A stretch of DNA of 64,000 nucleotides from assembly GCF_029962835.1 (NCBI RefSeq), contig NC_080590.1:63176001-63240000 (forward strand), read 5' to 3'. Source of the DNA: Magnolia sinica (Eukaryota > Streptophyta > Magnoliopsida > Magnoliales > Magnoliaceae). The notes under the pieces were generated by a model. That model did not search any database, was not told where the DNA came from, and saw nothing but the letters and a program-made list of their open reading frames with translations. The position numbers and the translations under genes are program-made. Below are positions 43,976-54,697 of the stretch, piece by piece. How positions within the stretch are numbered: the first letter of the stretch is position 1; the number at the start of each line of letters is the position of its first letter.

Positions 43976-46387
43976 TGTCACGCCCCAAACTCAAAAATCG
44001 GGCTCACAAAATTTTCGATCGCCGAATCCAACACCGATAGCCACCGCAGAACCCCATTCTCGACTCCCAGTGCCCATTTGCCAGGTTCTGATCCTGGAAT
44101 GCTACGAGGAGGATTTTCAACATCAGTTTGATTCGTAATAAGTATAACCAAAGGCATAACCAACAAACAACAACCAAAAACTCTATCACATTTCCACTAT
44201 AATTAAAAACTTTACAAGTACAATGAGCATAAAGGGAAATACAATGAAGATGAACAAAACTCCAAAATAATCTGCCACGTGCTCAAGCCTCAGCGCTGCT
44301 GCGATCCAACGTCACCTGCATGCAATGGTCGTGCATAAGCTTATAGAAAGCTTAGAGAGTGGTGAAAGTGTGAGCTCAAGGTGGTAATGCAGTTATGCAG
44401 TATCAGAGTAATGCGGAACATGCTGATGAAAGCCAAGAATACCATAGCCGTACCAAGGCCATGCGGTGCAAAGAATGAATGATGTCGGTCATACCAAGGC
44501 CATGCAATGCGAAATGCAACTCAAGCATACAAATCCCCATCTAAGTCCACATATCAATACAGCTAAAAATCTGGAATATCACTGGGATCTACTACACTTC
44601 AAGCCAGATTGTCGCCCCATCGAGCGCAATAAGGTGAGTGGAAAAGACCTCACTATCCGCCTGCCAATATCGGGCTCGGCTTGTCAATAGCGGACCCATT
44701 CCTCGAGCTGGTCAGACTCAGTCTAGCATTGCCCCCTACTCTCGGGCAGGTAGGGCCGCACCCCCTTCCAGCTGCTGCATCTCTTCTTCTTGTTGTTATT
44801 TTTTTTTATTTTCTGTGGTATTTCATGTGTGGAGCCCGCATTAAGCAAATCCACCCCAGCCATTGGTCTCTACAGACTGTGACAAGTCCATCGAGCCCAA
44901 TATTGGACATGTCTTGGCGCGTAAGAAATTTTAAGCAATTTTGGAAGGTGAAAATTACAGTTTTTAACGCTATGGCACACCAGATACTCAAACCAACCTC
45001 ATTTCTCAGCTCAACGCCTAAAATAGTCTAAGGAAAAGAATGGACGGCGTGGATTGAACGCATGCATCAAGGTGGGGCCTACATGAACGGACCACCCCAT
45101 TTGAAAACAAGCTAACATTTTATTTTATTTTTTTTACCAATGACGTCCAGCGTCCCTGGACGCTGCACATGCATGGAGGTTTTGCTCAAGTGGGCCACCT
45201 CGTGATGAATGGGGTGTTTACAACACATAAAAGGTGGGCCCCACTTCTAGATATTTTGGATTAGAAATACATACCTCATGGAGGGGTCCATTCAAGTGGG
45301 CCACTCAACCATATCATAACCTCATAAAGAAAATGAAATAGAGGGGGAGAGAAAGAGAGATAGAGAGTGGGACACGCGTGATGGAGGGACCCTGGCACTA
45401 TGGGCCCTCCCTTGCACTAAATCATACATCAAGTGGGTCCCATTACACATGGGCCCATTAAATCAAAATCCGACGGTGGAGATCCCTTCTCCACTAAATT
45501 AGACGATCTAAATGACCCTAAGTATGCAAGGAAAATAAACATCATGATGGGGTCCATGGAGAATGGCCCCATCATGGAATGATCATGATGATCCAAGTGG
45601 GCCATCGGCCACATCTTAGGGTTCAAAGTGAGATCCAAACCATTGATCGGTTGGCCTCAGTTGGGCCATCTTAAAAACATTAAAACTACCCTATCAAAGC
45701 ACCCACCGCTTGATCTTCTTGCTCCCTTGGCTTCCTTAGCTTCGATTCCAACGGAGAAGATGAGGTTTGGATGGTTGAGATGGGAGATGAGAGGGTGAGA
45801 AAGTGGGCCACCTTTATTGCTTAGGAAAACTTGGAGAGGGTCATATGTATAGACTTTCTCTTGCTTGAGAAAGTTTAAAAATGAGAGAGAGACTTGTAAA
45901 GGGAGAGAGAGAGTGATGGGTGATGGAGTGATGGATGTGGTGGGTGATGGGTGTAAGGGACTTTTTTGACTTTTGTGGCTAATGGTGTAAGAGAAGTATG
46001 GCTTGTGTAAAAACTTTTTGACTTTGGGACTTGCTTGGGAAAGGGTGAAAGGTGATGTGTACTTTACATGATGGGATGGATTGATTGATTGATGTGACAT
46101 CTTGTAGAGATTTTCTCAGGTTTTGCAACGCGCGGTATTTTCCTCGCACCGAACGCTGGACCACATCTCCCGACCAGGGTATCGCCTCGGCGTGCAAGTC
46201 GCGGCATCGGAACCGTAGCGACGGTGCGGTTGCTATGGTACAAGTCTTGGGTTGAGTCGACTCGGGTTGACCGCATGAGAATCAAGGTCACGCGCAAATA
46301 CCGGTTAAGGGTCGAAGGTTGCTGAAATTTGACTGGGAAGACCGCGGAAGTCTATGGAACAGTACGGTCTGGGATACGGGGCTTACA
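43976..46387 (-). repeat. Tekay-like 5' LTR (internally deleted, 2.41 kb)
   Basis: It runs TGTCACGCCCCAAACTC...GGGGCTTACA. It matches the 3' LTR on both sides of a deletion: up to CCCCCTTCCA (about 44770), then directly AGCTGCTGCATCTC, which in the partner lies some 1.64 kb further on. The deleted segment includes the GGCCCA array. The two LTRs are otherwise very similar. Confidence 0.93.
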
Positions 46388-46392
46388 TGACG

Positions 46393-47190
46393 TACCAGAA
46401 CATAAAAAGGTGAAATTAGTAGCGTTCAAATTAAATTTAGTGCTTCTGCATGGTGAGAGCAATTACAACTCTTATGTACCCGACAAAACAAGGCGCCCTT
46501 CCGATTATGGCCACAGATGAGACACATTCTTCAATCATGATTCTTCCCTAGTGACGAGCAGGTATTGTTCCACCAATACCAAAATTATCGACAGGAGAAT
46601 CGAACTGTCACAGATTACACCAAAAAATTTCAGTGGTTGGCAACATGGAATGACCTGTCAGAAACCAAATCACAAAAGGTAGCACAATTTATAGGTGGGT
46701 TACGATAAAAAAATTCATGACAAAGTTCAGAAGCACCCAATCATGATCGTGGATGAAGCAGTTTAGTTGACAGGTAGGGCAAAATTGTATCTTACAAGAG
46801 TCCCTACTCAGCCTTATCCTTCAACTCGGCCCGCCAGGATAGGTGTCATGTAAGATTCAGTGATGGCACGAGAAAAAGAACCAGTAAGAGGATGTTCTCA
46901 ACCTCCTGCAACTGCAAACTAAGACACGGGGAGTGGCCCATCTATGCTTCAAAGTGTAGCACCCATAACAGCGGACCCGAGTAAGATTTCAAATCCTTAT
47001 GGTCAACTAAGGCTGAACACTTGTTATCGTTGTGGCCAACTAGGCCACTTATCAAACACCCACCCTCAACACCCCACAACCCACTTGATTATTAGAGAAG
47101 GGGGTACCGAAGATGATGTAGTGAAGAAGGCTTTGGATTTGTTGATGATGAACAAGCCACTAAGGAAGGAGTTCATGATAAAGAATGGTT
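46393..47190 (+). pseudogene. Gypsy-C gag, second piece, with zinc knuckle (broken)
   Basis: VPEHKKVKLVAFKLN continues the capsid domain. Further on, frames contain FHQYQNYRQENRTVTDYTKK (near 46560-46630) and a QKVAQFIGGLR phrase (near 46675-46710). The knuckle CYRCGQLGHLSNTHPQH lies near 47022-47072; its last Cys is replaced by His. Several stops precede it. Confidence 0.75.
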
Positions 47191-47395
47191 GGCCGAGGAT
47201 CATGGTGAATCCTTGGTCATGAGTCGATTCTTGTATACCCCACGGAAGGAGTTGCATTCACAATGGCATAGTATATTCCGTATGCAGTTTACTATCAACG
47301 GAAAGGTTTGTGATGTAATAATAGACAACGGAAGTAGTGAGAATATTGTCTCGAAGGTGATGGTAGATAAGTTGCGGCTACTTACTGTAAGTGCT
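47191..47395 (+). pseudogene. Gypsy-C protease, cut by SIRE-2
   Basis: The piece reads MQFTINGKVCDVIIDNGSSE, then NIVSKVMVDKL. The active-site DSG is DNG. The frame runs into the SIRE-2 LTR at 47396; the remainder resumes at 56301 with NETKVTKRFTVSFSIGK-like sequence in another frame. Confidence 0.8.
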
Positions 47396-49436
47396 ATAGT
47401 TTATATCCCTATCTATTGTCAAATTTGTGGTGCCAAAATCTCTATTACATATAACTTGCATAAGGCATAAGTGAAGCTCTCTCAAGGTTCAACATAGATC
47501 AACATTCATAAACAAGCTAAGCTCACAACAAGCAAAGCTCATAAGTACAAGGATCAATCTTGAATGCAAGAACTGCTCACAAAACAAGACTCAAGCTGCA
47601 AGACTTCAAGCAGAGTACAAGGCAGTTTGTAAAGAACTCAAGACACTTTCAAGATTGAGCTACATCAAGATTTCAAGATCAATCTACATCAAGACTTCAA
47701 GGCTCATACTTCAAGGTCACTAGTTCCTAATGTTTCAATGTCCTTCTTCATGATTGAGGTTTGACTGACCATAGGTTGACCTTAGAAGTAGGTCATTCTG
47801 GATACATAAGTCAAATGTTATTTTACATGAGTTTGGTCTGTTCTTCGACTAGTCATAAGCCTTGTTCGACTAGTCCTAGACTTGCTTCGACCAGTCTAAG
47901 AAATTCCTCGATCAGTCGTGAGTTTGTTACAAACTCCGGATGAAATCTGTTAGGCTTCGACTAGTCTAGGAATCTGTTCGACTAGTCGAAGGAATAGTGT
48001 CGACTGCATCTTCGACCAGTGGTAAATCTTCGATCAAAATCCAGCATTGTGTTTCAGGTTCTTCGACCAGTCGAAGGAAACCTACGACCAGTCATAGGTG
48101 ACCTACGACCAGTCGAAGAAAACCTTCGACCAGTCGTAGAACGGTCAGAGCTTATCCCGCCGGATCTTTCAAATATCTATTATTGCTTCGATTAGTCAAA
48201 GAGCTCCCTAGACCAGTCGAAGACGCGATCTGCTCACCTATAAATAGTGCACGAATCTCAGAAGAAATCATCGAATTAATTAATCCATTCAAGCCAATTT
48301 TCGTCGAACTTCTGAGAGATAATTCTGTGCTCCATCTAAGCTAAGTGTGCTTATTTAATATTCTCTTTCCTTAGCTTTATTTAATTGATTTTGTTTCTGC
48401 TATTCCAATCTAATTTGATAAGAGGAATTGTTATTCCCTTTCTTTGGAATCAAAATCAATTAAGGCAAGCCCTATTTGGTTTAATTTAAAATCTATTAGA
48501 ATTAGAACCATTATAATTGAGTACTGGACATTGAACTTGGACATTTAATCATCTACTCTGATTTGGTTCTACCGGGCTGCTACAACGAAGGAGATAATCA
48601 GGTATTTTACATTTAATTGTAAATTCCTTTCTGTTTTGGTTTCTTTCAAGATTTGCCAGAAAAATCTTGTTGTATTGGTTATCTGAGGAGACCCAGGAAA
48701 ACTCAGAAGTGGGGTTTTTTTAATTGTGTAAGCCCATAGACAAAGACACAATTGTAAAGGTTTTGGATGAACCTGGGAAAACCTATTTGGTTAGTGAATG
48801 CTAATATCCCCTGTGTGAGGATATTAGGAGTGGAGTAGCATTTTGTGTGGCTATTGTTTAACAGTTGGTGAACACACAGGCGAACCACTATAATCCCTTG
48901 TGTTGTGGTTGAATGATTTATTCTTCTGATCTTTAATTATTCTTTTGTGGGATGTATGTATGGTGGTGAATGTTGTAATTATTTAATTCAAGCTTTGTGA
49001 GAATGTTGTAATAGTTTAGAATTTTTTTTCTGCTATTCCTTTTTCAGCTTGATTTTCAATTTCTTTTAAAAGTTATTCCAGCAAGGTTGCCCTGCCATTT
49101 TTATGGTGTATGGCTGTCCCTAGAACAATACATTTGTAATTACAATTTATTTCAATTCAGTTTGTATTTATTTTTGTATTCCTCTTCGATTTGAGATTTG
49201 ATATAAAGATCTTTCTAGAAATAAGGTTGTCCTACCATAAACTCTGGTTTTTGGTGTAAGGTTGTCCTTAGAACAACATTTGTATCAACCTCTCAAGATC
49301 TGAATTTTGAGGTTATTTTACTTTTCTGCATTGTGATTTACTTTGGCTATCATATTCTTTTTAATTCCGCTGTTTTAAGTTTTATTTGGCATTGTCCTAT
49401 TCACCCCCCTCTAGGACATATAGCTAGGCCTCTTCA
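47396..49436 (+). repeat. SIRE-2 5' LTR
   Basis: The 2041 bp LTR runs TGTAAGTGCTATAG...GGCCTCTTCA. Its start matches the SIRE-1 LTR (TGCTATA, then TTGTCAAATTTG) and its end GGCATTGTCCTATTCACCCCC is shared with all Copia LTRs of the window. The segment 47510-47740 is rich in AAGACTTCAAG/CAAGATCAA repeats. Short frames inside (47761-47943 and 48569-48888) are not genes. Confidence 0.95.
47832..48246 (+). promoter_or_regulatory. SIRE-2 LTR promoter: palindrome array and TATA box
   Basis: About thirteen units of TTCGACCAGTCGAAG type lie between 47832 and 48224. Examples are GTTCGACTAGTCGAAGG near 47967, CTTCGACCAGTCGAAGG near 48061 and CCTACGACCAGTCATAGG near 48082. TATAAATA follows at 48239-48246, about 15 bp after the last unit. 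Each unit reads the same on both strands apart from the central two bases. The dense placement before the TATA box suggests an enhancer. Confidence 0.7.
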
Positions 49437-49438
49437 AG

Positions 49439-49451
49439 TGGTATCAAAGCC
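49439..49451 (+). promoter_or_regulatory. SIRE-2 primer binding site (initiator Met tRNA)
   Basis: TGGTATCAAAGCC lies two bases after the LTR; one G of the standard TGGTATCAGAGCC has become A. Confidence 0.9.
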
Positions 49452-49509
49452 TAATAGCTCTTTTTTTTCTTAGATTTAATTCCTGAGCTAACGATTTAAG
49501 CTATTTAAG

Positions 49510-51417
49510 ATGTCAAATTTTGAGAGCCTTTCAGTCACAAGGCCCCCACCCTTTGATGACTCCAACTATGCCTATTGGAAAGCCAGAATGAGGATCTTCC
49601 TCAAATCAATGGATGAAAATGTGTGGCAAGACACAGTGACTGAATGGAATCTTCCTATCATGGAAGTTACTGGGGTTGATGGTTTAAAATCTATGAAAAT
49701 CACACCATATTATCAATGGACCACTCTTCAGAAAAGTGAGAGTAGTGCAAATGCTAAAGCACTAAATGCAATTACTTACGCACTATCACCGGATGAGTTC
49801 AAAAGAATTATTTCCTGCGATACTGCAAAGCAAGCTTGGGATATATTAGAAACGACACACGAGGGTACTACAATTGTCAAAAAATCTAAAGTCCAACTCC
49901 TCACAACCAGATTTGAAGAAATTCATATGGAGGAAAATGAAATGTTTATGGACTTTTATACTAGATTGAATGACATTGTAAACTCAATGTGGGGTTTTGG
50001 CGATAAAATCCCAGAAAGTAAAGTGTGTGCAAAAATACTACGCTCACTTCCTAAACGGTTCAATTCTAAAGTAACCGCGATCCAAGAACTTCGTGATACG
50101 GATAATATGAGGGTAGAAGGACTAGTTGGTTCACTACAAACCTACGAGTTAAACTTTAAAGCTCCTAAAGGTAAATCTATCGCACTAAAATCTTCTAAAT
50201 GTAATTCAGAAGAAAATTCTGATTCAGAAGATGATATGGCTCTTTTAGCTAAGAACTTTTACAAGATTTTCAAAAGCAAGAAAAGGGTTGATTTTCAAAA
50301 ATCAAATGATAAAAAGAAGTTTAGACCCAAATTTCAAAAATCTTTGAAAGATAGTCAATGTTACAACTGTCAAGAATACGGGCACTTAGCAAATAGATGT
50401 CCTAAAAGGGACAAACCCAAGAAGAAGGGTATGTTGGCTATATGGGATGAATCATCTGATTCTGAAGGTTCTTCTGAATCAGAAGATTCTGAAATTGAGT
50501 CGGGCAATGAGGTTAAAGCTCTTATGACTCTAGCCAAATTCACATTTTCAGATAATGACTCAACAAGTGAAGAAAATCTGAATAGTGAATGTGAAAATGA
50601 AGATGATCTTCAAGACGCTTACAATGCCCTATATAAGGAAAGTTGTAAAATTGCTGTCAAACTTAAACTTCAAAAAGAAAAGTTTTCTAAACTCAAAAAT
50701 TGTTTTGATTCACTTGTCTTAGAAAAATCACAAATTTCAGATTGTTTTGAAAAATCAAAATGCGATTTGGAATTCAAAAACTCTCTAATTATTGATTTAA
50801 AATCTGAATTTGAGAAACTTAAAACTGAAGTAACTTCTCTTCTGAGTCTAAAGGACACATGGAAATATGCCCAAGGTGATCCAAAGTTAGAGAAACTTTT
50901 ATCCGGATCAAGAAAATATGGCAATCGATCCGGGTTGGGCTATGATAAAAATTTAGCTCCTAAACAAAAGTATACTCCTCCTATGTTTGTTAAAGGAGAG
51001 TCCTCAAACTTAAAAGGGAAAAGTACTTATCAAGATTTTTCTAGAAATTCAAAAACTTTTCAAAAACCTAGAAGCAGCCATATCAACTTTAATCAGAAAC
51101 GAAATCCACTAGCTGAAAAGATAGTTGATTTACTCAAGGAGCTCTTAAAATCTAACTCTATAGGTCATTCCTACAAATATACACAAAAGAAGACCAACTA
51201 TGTTCCTAAACCCAAAACAGTTATGAAATGGGTTCCTAAAGTTACCTGCTTGGTTGCTCACACTGCTTTCAAAGCAACAAGTCATTCAAAGTGGTACCTA
51301 GACAGTGGATGCTCCAGGCATATGATAGGTGACAAAGTTTTATTCACGGATCTGAAAGATATGACTGATGGTTCAGTCACATTTGGTGATGGTAGCAACT
51401 GCAAGATTATAGGCTAA
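49510..51417 (+). pseudogene. SIRE-2 gag and protease start (open 635 codons, ends at a nonsense change)
   Basis: The start MSNFESLSVTRPPPFDDSNY matches that of SIRE-1. The capsid-like (UBN2-type) domain covers about residues 15-200, with YWKARMRIFLKSMDENVW, DILETTHEGTTIVKKSK and MRVEGLVGSLQTYELNFKAP. The zinc knuckle CYNCQEYGHLANRCPKR is at about residues 285-301. Acidic Ser/Glu stretches and a possible coiled coil (about 375-455) follow. Protease starts with KWYLDSGCSRHM (50-60 codons before the end), with the active-site DSG intact. The frame ends at TAA 51415-51417, where SIRE-1 has Gln. Confidence 0.9.
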
Positions 51418-52780
51418 GGTACGGTTCAACTTTTTAATCTTCCTGTGTTTAAAAATGTTTTATATGTTGAAGGCTTAAAACATAACTTGCTTAGTATATA
51501 TCAAATATGTGATAATAACCATAATGTTCGGTTTTCTAATCAAAGCTGTGAGATACTAAACAATAAGGGTTCTGTAATATTAACTGGACGTAAAACGTCT
51601 GAAAATTGCTATATTATTAGCGAATCCAGCTCATCTAATCAAACATGTTACATGGTCCATACAGACGAGACTGATTTATGGCACAAACGTCTTGGACATG
51701 TACATTATCGAAATTTATATAGATTGAGCAAACGAGAACTTGTAAGAGGTTTACCCAAACTTCAGAAATTAAATAAAATATATGGTGAGTACCAGATAGG
51801 CAAACAAACAAACAAACTCACACAAGAAGGTGAATTCAAATACCACATCAAGACCACTCGAACTTCTCCACATGGATCTGATAGGACCTACCAGAACAGA
51901 AAGTCGTGGTGGGAAAAAGTATATCCTGGTAATAGTTGATGACTTTACCAGATTCACTTCGGTAGTCTTCTTAAGGGATAAATCTGAAACCCTTAAAGAA
52001 GTAAGAAAAGTTCTCAAAAGGATTCAAACTGAAAAATCTTCTCAAATCAGTAAAATTCGTAGTGATCATGGATCTGAATTTGAGAATAGCAATTTTTAGA
52101 AGTTCTGTACCGACCAAGGAATATTACATGAATTCTCTGCTCCCAAAACTCCACAACAAAATGGAATTGTAGAAAGAAAGAATAGGGTGCTTCAAGAAAT
52201 GGCTAATGTCATGTTGAATAGCATGAAGCTCTCTAAAAATCTTTGGGCTGAAGCAGTCAACACAGCTTGCTATATTATTAACTGAGTCTACACTAGCAAA
52301 GATAATAATAAAACGGCTTACAAATTGTGGTTCAATAAAAAGCCTACTGTTAAATACTTTTGAGTTTTTGGCAGTAAGTGCTATATTTTACGTGATCGTG
52401 AAAATTTGAAAAAATTCGATACGAAGAGTGATGAAGGTATTTTTCTAGGATATTCCTTAAACGGTCGAGCTTATAGGGTTCTGAACAAAAGGACTGGTGT
52501 GATTCAAGAATCCATTAATGTTGTCATTGATGATCACTTAAACACGCCAATTTCTAATTCAGATAATGATGAAGTATTAATCATTGATAAACTCGATACT
52601 TCATCGAATCAGACTGATTCTGAGTTGAGGACTGTTAAAGATCATCCAACCACACAAATTCTTGAAAACCCTCTCACCGGTGTTCGCACCCGTAGACAAC
52701 TTGAGGATATATGTAATTATGTATGTTTTACATCCCAAATAGAACCATCTAACGTAAAAGAAGCTCTTGTTGATGAGAAC
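51418..52780 (+). pseudogene. SIRE-2 protease end and integrase (broken)
   Basis: After the TAA the frame continues with VLYVEGLKHNLLSIYQICDN. The zinc segment follows: DLWHKRLGHVHYRNLYRLSK, then YGEYQIGKQ, where both cysteines expected in CGECQ are Tyr. A frameshift near 51800-51830 leads to LLHMDLIGPTR (Asp), KIRSDHGSEFEN (Asp) and PQQNGIVERKNRVLQEM (Glu, near 52150-52190). TAG at 52097, TGA at 52283 and TGA at 52361 interrupt the core and its C-terminal side, with [20 protein letters not shown] resuming near 52380. The linker to RT is Asp/Ser-rich. Confidence 0.88.
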
Positions 52781-54268
52781 TGGATTGTTGCGATGCAAGA
52801 AGAACTCAACCAATTCGTAAGAAATGATGTTTGGTATCTCGTACCAAGACCTAAAGATAAACACATCATTGGAACAAAATGGATTTTCAAAAATAAGTCT
52901 GACGAGTGTGGAAATATAATTAGAAACAAAGCTAGACTAGTGGTACAAGGTTATACTCAAATTGAAGGGATTGATTTTAATGAAACCTTTGCACCAGTAG
53001 CACGTCTTGAATCTATCAGACTATTTATATCCATTGCATGTTTTAAAAAGATAAAGATCTATTAGATGGATGTGAAAAGTGCTTTTCTAAATGGCGATTT
53101 ACATGAAGAAGTCTATGTGGAACAGCCAATGGGTTTTGAAGATTTCAAAAATACTGATTATGTATATCGGCTTAAAAAGGCACTTTATGGATTAAAACAA
53201 GCACCTAGGGCATGGTATGAGAAACTAACGAAATTTCTTTTAAGTCATAATTTTCAAATGGGATCTGTTGATAAAACTCTGTTTGTTAAGAAACATAATG
53301 ATCATATCTTAATGGTGCAGATTTATGTTAATGATATCATTTATGGATCAACTTGTACTGACTTGACTACTGAGTTTGCAGATTTGATGAAATCACAGTT
53401 CGAAATGAGCATGGTTGGGGAATTGACTTATTTCCTTGGATTGCAAGTAAAGCAACAACTTGAAAGAATATTCATTTCTCAATCTAAGTATGCTTTGAAT
53501 CTAATCAAGAGATTTGGATTTGAGAATGGCAAGAATTTCGACACTCCTATGAGTACTACCCTGAAACTCTCAAAAGACTCTAATGGTAAAAATGTTGACT
53601 CAAAACTTTATCGGAGTATGATTGGTAGTTTGTTATATTTAACTGCTAGTAGACCTGATATTTCTCTAAGTATTGGTATTTGTGTAAGATATCAATCTGA
53701 TCCAAAAGAATCTCACTTGATTGCTGTCAAGCGAATTATTAGATATGTCGTAAGTACTGTAAATCTCAGTCTCTGGTATCCTCATGAGACCAGTGTCCAA
53801 TTAGCTGGGTACTCGGATGTTGACTGGGCTGGCAATCTAAATGATAGAAAATCAACCAGTGGTGGTTGTTTTTACATTGGAAATTGTCTAGTTTCCTGGT
53901 TTGGTAAGAAACAAAATTCTATATCACTTTCAACAGCTGAAGCTGAGTATATCACAGCTGTTAATGCATGTACACAGCTCGTTTGGATGCAACGAATGCT
54001 AAGTGATTATGGAATTAAACAGGATTCTATGTTATTACATTGTGATAATTCCAGTGCGATAAATATTTTAAAAAATCCTATTCAGCATTCTCGTACTAAG
54101 CACATTGACATTAGATTTCATTATATAAGGGAATTAGTAGAAGAAAAAGTTATATCTCTAGAATATATTCCTACCGAAGATCAACGAGCTGACATTTTCA
54201 TAAAACCTCTAAATAAAAGCAGGTTCAAAAAGATGAAATTTGATCTTAGCATGTGCATTTTAAAATGA
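52781..54268 (+). pseudogene. SIRE-2 reverse transcriptase and RNase H (one stop, one catalytic change)
   Basis: The first part reads [37 protein letters not shown] and [24 protein letters not shown] at 53063-53065 replaces the Gln before MDVKSAFLNGDLHEEVYVEQ; SIRE-1 keeps Gln there. The catalytic box reads IYVNDIIYGST (53321-53353), with Asn in place of the first Asp of YVDD. RNase H has LAGYSDVDWAGNLNDRKSTS, LSTAEAEYITAVNACTQLVW and HCDNSSAINI. The end is HIDIRFHYIRELVEEKVISL and KPLNKSRFKKMKFDLSMC. Apart from these two changes the 400-codon tail is open. Confidence 0.92.
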
Positions 54269-54697
54269 TAATTTATGCTAGATTATATTCCAATTTTTGT
54301 ATAATTTGCAAGAAATATGAATTTTTTGGGCTTTCTTTGACCAGTCGTGAGTATACACGACCAGTCGTCCTACGACCGGTCGTACATACCCATGACCAAT
54401 CGTAGAACTTGGGATTCACTTATAATTGGGGATTTTTACTTTCTTCCTCATTTCATTTTTCTTCTCCTTGGAGCCGAGCTTCGACTTGTCAAACCCATCT
54501 TTCATGTTCTTCAAGGTTAGTGTTCCAAATCCCATTTTTCTTGCAGATTTGTGTCTAGATTGTTTCCTTTTCTAGCTTGAAGCTTTCTATTTTGGATTTC
54601 ATTGAGATTTGGGGTTTGGATTTTGAAAAATCTGTTTTAAGTAAACCCACTTCTCAATCCCTTGCAACTTCTTAATTCCTTAAAATCTTTGTTGCAA
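54269..54697 (+). promoter_or_regulatory. SIRE-2 pol-ORF3 spacer with palindrome array and TATA-like site
   Basis: Four units lie at about 54338-54410: TTTGACCAGTCGTGAG, CACGACCAGTCGTCC, TACGACCGGTCGTAC and ATGACCAATCGTAG. TATAATT follows at 54421-54427 and a pyrimidine-rich stretch at 54438-54470, the usual make-up of a plant core promoter. The ORF3 ATG is about 277 bp downstream of the TATA-like site. SIRE-1 has the same arrangement at 13010-13180. No other gene is seen. Confidence 0.55.

Larger units (their letters stand above)
34983..46387 (-). mobile_element. Tekay-like chromovirus (Ty3/Gypsy) with TSD TGACG
   Basis: The element spans 11.4 kb between perfect TGACG duplications (34978-34982 and 46388-46392). 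On the minus strand the order is 5' LTR (43976-46387), initiator-Met primer site, gag, protease, RT, RNase H, integrase, C-terminal chromodomain, polypurine tract and 3' LTR (34983-39043). The integrase-linked chromodomain and long LTRs fit the Tekay/Del lineage. Base composition is clearly more GC-rich than in the Copia and Athila neighbours. Stops and frameshifts are fewer than in Gypsy-C, in agreement with its younger place in the nest. Confidence 0.93.
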
